Origin: GCA-2687025 sp964473525
GTDB taxonomy: Bacteria > Poribacteria > WGA-4E > GCA-2687025
Direction of reading: 5' to 3'
Length of the DNA: 7,571 nucleotides
Assembly: GCA_964473525.1 (NCBI GenBank)
Contig: CAYYPK010000090.1
Location: 1 to 7,571 of the forward strand
This document shows positions 1 through 3,757 of this stretch, in pieces (position 1 is the first letter of the stretch; every line of letters begins with the position of its first letter). The position numbers and the translations under genes are program-made. The notes below the pieces were generated by a model, which made no database searches, was not told where the DNA came from, and saw only the letters and a program-made list of their open reading frames with translations.

Positions 1-239
1 TAGCCGCGCGGCTCCTGCTCGACCTTGATCATCATCGAGATGCCCGCGACTTCAGCGGCGCGGGACAGATTGTCCAGGTCGTACAGGTCGAACGGCGAAT
101 ACTCCGACACGAATTCGACGTAGTCGAAGTGCCCGGTTCCACCAACCAACTCGATGAGTGTCGGCCAGGACGAGTACATGCGGGTGCCGATGGTCGGCTT
201 GTCGTCGTTGAGAAGTTGTCGGAGCTTGTTCGGCTTCAT
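1..239 (-). CDS. HpcH/HpaI aldolase-like protein, 5' part only (cut by window edge)
   Basis: The gene starts at an ATG (complement of 237-239) and runs off the left edge after 79 complete codons, so the 3' end is not visible. The visible N-terminus (MKPNKLRQLL..., 'PTIGTRMYSSWPTLIELVG', 'HFDYVEFVSEY', 'DLDNLSRAAEVAGI', 'IKVEQEPRG') matches the opening of the HpcH/HpaI aldolase/citrate lyase TIM-barrel family. That family includes 2-keto-3-deoxy sugar-acid aldolases, which split 2-keto acids into pyruvate and an aldehyde with a divalent metal. The first barrel strands and helices are visible, but the metal-binding Glu/Asp lie beyond the edge. The position that usually carries the catalytic His in a 'D-x-E-H' motif appears to be Tyr47, so activity may differ from classical HpaI. 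A GAAGG about 10 bases upstream is a plausible ribosome binding site. The gene is divergent from the 418-582 gene. Family assignment is fairly confident; the substrate is unknown. Confidence 0.8.
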   Translation of the reverse strand, partial: MKPNKLRQLLNDDKPTIGTRMYSSWPTLIELVGGTGHFDYVEFVSEYSPFDLYDLDNLSRAAEVAGISMMIKVEQEPRG

Positions 240-275
240 GCTGGGCGCCTTCGGTGGATAGTTCGACCAGCCTCG

Positions 276-304
276 ATTGTCGGCCGAGGTCGCGTTGTGG
301 GCAA
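276..304 (-). promoter_or_regulatory. candidate sigma-70-type promoter for the aldolase gene
   Basis: Read on the minus strand, TTGCCC (299-304) is separated by 17 bases from GACAAT (276-281). Each hexamer matches 4 of 6 consensus bases. Transcription would start near 269, leaving about a 30-base leader before the ATG at 239. A CCTCG (271-275)/CGAGG (285-289) inverted repeat and the palindrome TCGGCCGA (280-287) overlap the -10 and could form an operator. This rests on sequence pattern alone, and such matches also arise by chance. Confidence 0.28.
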
Positions 305-402
305 GGGCGCCCTACTATCACGGGTGTGGCGGGCGGGTGCGCTCGCCCGAGCCAAGGACGTGCAGGGCGACGGCGGTTCGGTAGACAGGCGAGGCAGAGG
401 TC

Positions 403-408
403 AGGAGG
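403..408 (+). promoter_or_regulatory. strong Shine-Dalgarno site of the 54-residue ORF
   Basis: A perfect AGGAGG lies 9 bases before the ATG at 418. It is the best ribosome binding site in the window and the main reason to accept this very short ORF as a gene and to fix its start. Confidence 0.75.
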
Positions 409-417
409 GTGGGGCGC

Positions 418-582
418 ATGGAGACGTTCGGTATCATCGGGATGACGTTCGGCATTATGGGGTTCACGTTTGGAGTCATCGCAATGAACAGCGGCAACGC
501 CGCCCTCGCGAAGGTGAAGGCGCTCCGCGAGGAGCTAAGCGGCCTAGGGGTGATGCCTCCACAGGACGACGCGTCGGCGTAG
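418..582 (+). CDS. small single-pass membrane protein with heptad-repeat helix (54 aa)
   Basis: This 54-residue ORF has a full AGGAGG ribosome binding site and ends in TAG. Residues 3-23 are a hydrophobic segment made of three tandem heptads: TFGIIGM, TFGIMGF, TFGVIAM. Residues 27-43 form a charged, amphipathic helix (AKVKALREELSGL), followed by a short acidic tail rich in Pro and Asp. Gly and Ala at 5, 8, 12, 15, 19, 22, 26 and 29 continue in the same heptad phase into Val33, Leu36, Leu40 and Leu43. This suggests one long helix that self-associates first in the membrane and then as a cytoplasmic coiled coil. There is no cleavable signal peptide. It lies 70 bases upstream of the isomerase gene on the same strand and may be co-transcribed with it. 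I do not recognise a named family. Function is unknown; a small scaffold or a regulator of a membrane partner is possible but only inferred. Confidence 0.72.
   Translation: METFGIIGMTFGIMGFTFGVIAMNSGNAALAKVKALREELSGLGVMPPQDDASA
424..486 (+). repeat. three tandem 21-bp units encoding TFGxxGM heptads
   Basis: Three in-frame 21-base units (424-444, 445-465, 466-486) each begin ACGTT(C/T)GG and encode TFGIIGM, TFGIMGF and TFGVIAM. Units 1 and 2, and units 1 and 3, agree at 16 of 21 bases; units 2 and 3 agree at 12 of 21. Many differences are at third codon positions. This fits internal duplication followed by selection to keep the heptad. Confidence 0.7.
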
Positions 583-652
583 GCCTAGACCGGCGGGAGC
601 CCCACGCTCTACGGCCGCGTGTACGGGTGCGACAGACACACTGAGAACAGAC

Positions 653-1414
653 ATGACAACCAATGGCGCGGACGCAACGGTGAATATCGGCACGATCCTC
701 CTGGAGCCCGGCCGCTGGGCGCGTCCGAAACGGGCGACCTACGCGGTCGCGGAGTGGATGGACCGGTTCGTCACAGCGGGCTTCGATGGCGCTGAGCTCT
801 GGGAAAACCACGCGGATGCTGACGCGCTTGGGGCGGAGTTCCCGGTCGCCATCTTCAACACCTACTGCGGGTTCGGGGACGACGAGGCAGAAGAGCGAGC
901 GATCGCGTTGCGAAACACCCGCGCCGCCAACGCCAACGCCGTCAAGTTCAACGTAGGCGGTGAGGAGTCGCGCGCGGGGGAGTACGCGCGGAACCTAGAG
1001 GCGTGGGTTGCCGATCTGCCCACTGGGTGCCGCCCGCTGTGCGAGTGCCACGGCGGTACGATCGTCGAGACCCCCGGCGCGGCGCGCGCGTTCTTCGATG
1101 GGGTCGACATCGACTGCGGCATCATCACGCACGCATTCGCCGACCCGGAGGACCGTCTCCGCGACTGGCTACGCCTCTTCGGCAGCAAGCTGGAACTGGT
1201 GCACGTGCAGCTCAGGAATGAAGACGGGGTGTTCCTGCGGCTGGACGAGGCCGCGGATCATGCCCGGCGACGGATCGACATCCTTGGCGCCGCTGAATTC
1301 GCAGGCTCGTACACGCTCGAATTCACGAAGGGCACAGGCACGCCTGACGACACGCCCGAGGCGCTGTGGCGCGAGGCCCTAGCGGACCTCGCGTTCCTCC
1401 GCGAGCACGCCTAG
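653..1414 (+). CDS. sugar phosphate isomerase/epimerase-type TIM-barrel protein (253 aa)
   Basis: The protein has the pattern of the xylose-isomerase-like TIM barrel family (AP endonuclease 2/IolE-type), which isomerises or epimerises sugars and keto-sugars using a divalent metal. Candidate metal and catalytic residues are at barrel strand ends: Glu48 and Glu51 in 'GAELWENH', Glu131 and His133 in 'CECHGG', His160 in 'GIITHAF', His184 in 'LVHVQLR', and Glu223 in 'YTLEFTKG'. At 253 residues it covers one complete barrel and has no signal peptide, so it should be cytoplasmic. The first strand begins around residue 10 ('VNIGTILL'), which supports the ATG at 653, although the ribosome binding site (GAGAA) is weak. 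Its stop codon overlaps that of the convergent dehydrogenase. With the aldolase and dehydrogenase nearby, a role in sugar or sugar-acid catabolism is likely. The exact substrate cannot be read from the sequence. Confidence 0.82.
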   Translation: MTTNGADATVNIGTILLEPGRWARPKRATYAVAEWMDRFVTAGFDGAELWENHADADALGAEFPVAIFNTYCGFGDDEAEERAIALRNTRAANANAVKFNVGGEESRAGEYARNLEAWVADLPTGCRPLCECHGGTIVETPGAARAFFDGVDIDCGIITHAFADPEDRLRDWLRLFGSKLELVHVQLRNEDGVFLRLDEAADHARRRIDILGAAEFAGSYTLEFTKGTGTPDDTPEALWREALADLAFLREHA

Positions 1415-2436
1415 GCGACAGGTCTGAACTGCGCCGCCAGAATCTCCGACCACCTGCGATTCGCGTCGATGGTGCGCCCGGCGTTGTGCGGCGTGTGCAC
1501 GACGTTGTGCCGCCCTAGAAGTGGGTCATCCAACGGCAATGGCTCGATGTCGAACACGTCCGCCGACAGTGAGATTTCGTCCGCAAGGACGCGCCGTCGG
1601 ATGGCATCCACGTCGCAGATGCGCGCGCGCGTCACGAGGATTACGAGGCAGCCGGTGGGCAGCGCGTTGATGTGGTCTTCGGTGACGACGTTCCGCGTGC
1701 CCTCGTGCAGTGGGACCATCGGCGCGAATATCTCCGCGTCCTTCACAAGCTCGTCCAGATGCCATTCCTTGCGCGAGCCTGCGCGGTGGAAGCAGGGGTC
1801 GGGCGCGAAGGGATCCCACGTGGCGACGTCGGCTCCAAGAGCGTTGCAGAAACTCGCGTACCTGCCGCCGATATTGCCGGCTCCCACGACGCGCACGCGT
1901 TTGCCGTGGATCGTGCCGCTCGTAAACGCTGCGTTGTCGCCGAACTGCTGCCCGCGCGCCTCCGGGATGCCGACGCCATCGGGGGCGTTGTAGTTCCACG
2001 GCGTGAGGTCGTCGATGATCTCGCGGTGCAGTTGCGGGATGCGCCGCAGTCCGCAGAGCGTCAGCGCCAAGCCGTATTCCGATACCGTCTGCCCCCAGAA
2101 GCCCTCGCTGTTGTGGCGGTAGACGGAAACCCCGGCGTCCTCGAGATGCGCCTTGGCTTCATCGGTGAACTGCGAGCTGTAGCCGCCCTGGAAGGTCGCC
2201 TCCTCGAGCTTGGGCATCGCCTTCAGGCAGTCCAGCGTGACCGGGACGCCCAGACTCACGACGCGGCGGACGTTGGATAAGTCCGTGCCGACCTCGCCTA
2301 CGGATCGCTCGTCGTCGCCCGCGAGACGGATGAACTCAACGTCGCCCTGCTCCTGCCACAGCGCGTGGAAGTGGTCGGCGGCCCAGGGCCAGACGCCATC
2401 GAACCGGGCGCTGACTGCGATCAGACTGTCGCTCAT
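1411..2436 (-). CDS. D-isomer-specific 2-hydroxyacid dehydrogenase, NAD-binding (341 aa)
   Basis: This enzyme would interconvert a D-2-hydroxyacid and the matching 2-ketoacid with NAD(H) in the cytoplasm. The Rossmann fold carries GAGNIGG at 185-191. Asp208 in 'TWDPF' follows the second strand, where an acidic residue favours NAD over NADP. The substrate-binding and catalytic residues are Arg272 ('TRARICDVDAI'), Glu298 ('DVFDIEPLPLDDP') and His317 ('HTPHNAGRT'), matching the family's Arg-Glu-His triad. The Arg motif is unusual because the Gly normally after Arg is Ile273. The length is typical. The ATG at 2436 has GGAG 8 bases upstream. It lies 46 bases downstream of the sialidase-like gene on the same strand, so the two probably form an operon. 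Its stop interlocks with that of the isomerase. Family is certain; substrate (a glycerate, lactate or sugar-acid derivative) is not. Confidence 0.92.
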   Translation of the reverse strand: MSDSLIAVSARFDGVWPWAADHFHALWQEQGDVEFIRLAGDDERSVGEVGTDLSNVRRVVSLGVPVTLDCLKAMPKLEEATFQGGYSSQFTDEAKAHLEDAGVSVYRHNSEGFWGQTVSEYGLALTLCGLRRIPQLHREIIDDLTPWNYNAPDGVGIPEARGQQFGDNAAFTSGTIHGKRVRVVGAGNIGGRYASFCNALGADVATWDPFAPDPCFHRAGSRKEWHLDELVKDAEIFAPMVPLHEGTRNVVTEDHINALPTGCLVILVTRARICDVDAIRRRVLADEISLSADVFDIEPLPLDDPLLGRHNVVHTPHNAGRTIDANRRWSEILAAQFRPVA

Positions 2437-2482
2437 GCTGGAGTCTCCATACTGATGGTTGTGCGGTTAGTTGGGGCGAGGT

Positions 2483-3562
2483 CTACCCGACGGATATCTT
2501 CCCAAACCGTATGAGCTGGCGCGGCATGGTATCGCTGTCGGAACTGTCCCAGACGGCGTAGAACTCACCGGGCTCGTATTCCAGCAGCGTTGGGTAGGAG
2601 TTCTTGCAGTCCGCATCGAAGAACACCCGAGCGTCCGACCATTCGCCGTCGGAAGCTTGCACGCGGTATCCCAGCGCCTTGCGCTCCCATGGGCCGCCTT
2701 CGCTGTACACGTACACATGCGAGCCGTTCTCCGCCTTGCCGTAGTACGCCTTGGAGACCGTGTTGTACAGCAGCGGCTCGGGTTCGCCTGCCGACCACTC
2801 GCGGCCGTCCATGCTGACCGACGAATAGGCGACCGGCGGGTCGAGCGGACGCCCGCCGACCTCATACGTCGCCGTCCGCATGACGATCTTCAGCTCGCCA
2901 GGAGCGTCGCCCTCCGCGATGCCACCCTCGTGCATGAACACCGGGCCGGTTTCAGGATGCGGGATATAGCCGGCGAGCTTCCATTCGAGCAGGTTCGTGC
3001 TTTCGAGGACGAAGTGCTGCCGGTCGCCCATCGGGTCGCGGCGCATCGTGTTGCGGTGGACGGGAAGCAGGTAGCGCGGCCCTTCCGCCGTGTCGAGTCG
3101 GTGGATGCCCGCGCAGGTGATGAGCGGCGAGGCATGGTGAACCGTCAACTCAACCGGAACCCACGACCATCCGCCGTCCGCCGAGTACGCGGCGCAGAGA
3201 CGGCTGTCCTCGCTGTCGACGTAGTGCAGCGGGCAGCGCATGGCGAAGCACCACACGACGTCGTGCCCGGGCGGGTGATAGAGCACCGGGTTGGCGTACG
3301 CGTACCGTAGCGCGCCGTGCTGGTCGCGGTGGTCGAAGATGGGCGTCGGCTCCGACCACGTGTCGCCGTCGTCCGTGCTGCGCGTGCAGACGATGTCGCC
3401 CATGTCAGTCTTGTCGGCGAGATGCCGACCGAACGCGACTAGCAGGTGTCCTTCGCGCCATCGCTCGATGAACGGTATCCACGTCTGGTCGTACGGGCTT
3501 GGCTTGGGTAGCGTGCTGATCGTGCGCACGTCCCGGACATCGCCCTTATACGGTGCGGTCAC
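2483..3562 (-). CDS. sialidase-fold protein with Asp-box (BNR) repeats (359 aa)
   Basis: The protein looks like a six-bladed sialidase/neuraminidase-superfamily propeller. Asp-box-like motifs (S-x-D-x-G-x-x-W) occur at residues 62-69 (STDDGDTW), 127-134 (SADGGWSW), 250-256 (SMDGREW) and 304-308 (SDGEW). A conserved-looking 'FMHEGGIAEG' lies at 209-218 and 'YPTLLEYEPGEFYAVWDSS' near the C-terminus. I chose a GTG start at 3562 because AGGAGA (3569-3574) sits 6 bases upstream; the open frame extends in-frame to a GTG at 3619. No signal peptide or membrane segment is visible with either start, so it appears cytoplasmic, unlike secreted sialidases. I cannot place the arginine triad or Tyr/Glu nucleophile of true sialidases, so 'exo-sialidase' would be an over-call. 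It may hydrolyse or bind another glycoside. It is first in a likely two-gene operon with the dehydrogenase. Confidence 0.8.
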   Translation of the reverse strand: MTAPYKGDVRDVRTISTLPKPSPYDQTWIPFIERWREGHLLVAFGRHLADKTDMGDIVCTRSTDDGDTWSEPTPIFDHRDQHGALRYAYANPVLYHPPGHDVVWCFAMRCPLHYVDSEDSRLCAAYSADGGWSWVPVELTVHHASPLITCAGIHRLDTAEGPRYLLPVHRNTMRRDPMGDRQHFVLESTNLLEWKLAGYIPHPETGPVFMHEGGIAEGDAPGELKIVMRTATYEVGGRPLDPPVAYSSVSMDGREWSAGEPEPLLYNTVSKAYYGKAENGSHVYVYSEGGPWERKALGYRVQASDGEWSDARVFFDADCKNSYPTLLEYEPGEFYAVWDSSDSDTMPRQLIRFGKISVG

Positions 3563-3568
3563 GGTAGG

Positions 3569-3574
3569 TCTCCT
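3569..3574 (-). promoter_or_regulatory. Shine-Dalgarno site fixing the GTG start at 3562
   Basis: On the minus strand AGGAGA is followed by 6 bases and then GTG (3560-3562). Neither upstream alternative, the ATG at 3595 or the GTG at 3619, has a comparable site, and both fall within the candidate promoter. Confidence 0.65.
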
Positions 3575-3590
3575 GTTGGCGCCGCCACGG

Positions 3591-3619
3591 ATCATAGCAC
3601 TGGCTCCCGGGGCGGTCAC
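3591..3619 (-). promoter_or_regulatory. extended -10 promoter for the sialidase-like/dehydrogenase operon
   Basis: On the minus strand, GTGACC (3614-3619) is 17 bases from TATGAT (3591-3596), and the -10 is preceded by TGC, an extended -10 element. The -10 matches 5 of 6 consensus bases and the -35 matches 4 of 6. The start of transcription would be near 3584, giving a leader of about 22 bases that contains the ribosome binding site at 3569-3574. The geometry is self-consistent, but the organism's sigma factor preferences are not known. Confidence 0.5.
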
Positions 3620-3663
3620 GACGTAGCCGATGGCAGGGAAGTTGCGGTGCTAGGCGTGCGGCT

Positions 3664-3700
3664 GGCGGCCAGACCATCGAAGCCTGGTGGCTCGGCCGCC
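3664..3700. repeat. nested inverted repeats in divergent intergenic region
   Basis: GGCGGCC (3664-3670) and GGCCGCC (3694-3700) are perfect reverse complements 23 bases apart. Inside them AGCC (3681-3684) and GGCT (3689-3692) form a smaller stem with a TGGT loop. The pair could fold in a leader RNA of the WD40 gene or act as a DNA operator. There is no U-tract, so it is not a typical terminator. Confidence 0.4.
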
Positions 3701-3701
3701 T

Positions 3702-3725
3702 GAGCGTCCACGAGGTGGACAGCTC
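3702..3725. repeat. GTCCAC-GAG-GTGGAC hairpin/operator upstream of WD40 gene
   Basis: GTCCAC (3706-3711) and GTGGAC (3715-3720) are perfect inverted arms around a GAG spacer. GAGC (3702-3705) and GCTC (3722-3725) extend the stem to 10 pairs with one bulged A. It ends 32 bases before the ATG at 3758. It could be a repressor-binding dyad or an RNA stem-loop in the leader. Confidence 0.5.
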
Positions 3726-3757
3726 TGCGTCACGGATAGCCACAGAAGGGCGCCTAT

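Noticed and set aside
129..644. 171-codon plus-strand frame covering the left intergenic region and the 54-residue gene
   Set aside because: The product is Arg/Gly-rich with no motif and starts inside the aldolase gene. The frame at 418-582 has a perfect ribosome site and a coherent membrane protein, so that one was chosen.
1672..2280. 202-codon plus-strand frame opposite the dehydrogenase
   Set aside because: It is a shadow of the dehydrogenase gene, whose Rossmann and catalytic motifs are unmistakable on the other strand.
2471..3310. 279-codon open frame on the plus strand opposite the sialidase-like gene
   Set aside because: It lacks domain motifs, while the opposite strand encodes Asp-box repeats; the frame is kept open by high GC.
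3716..3744. TGGACA as a -35 for the WD40 gene
   Set aside because: No acceptable -10 lies at 16-18 bases; the nearest (GATAGC) is only 13 bases away.
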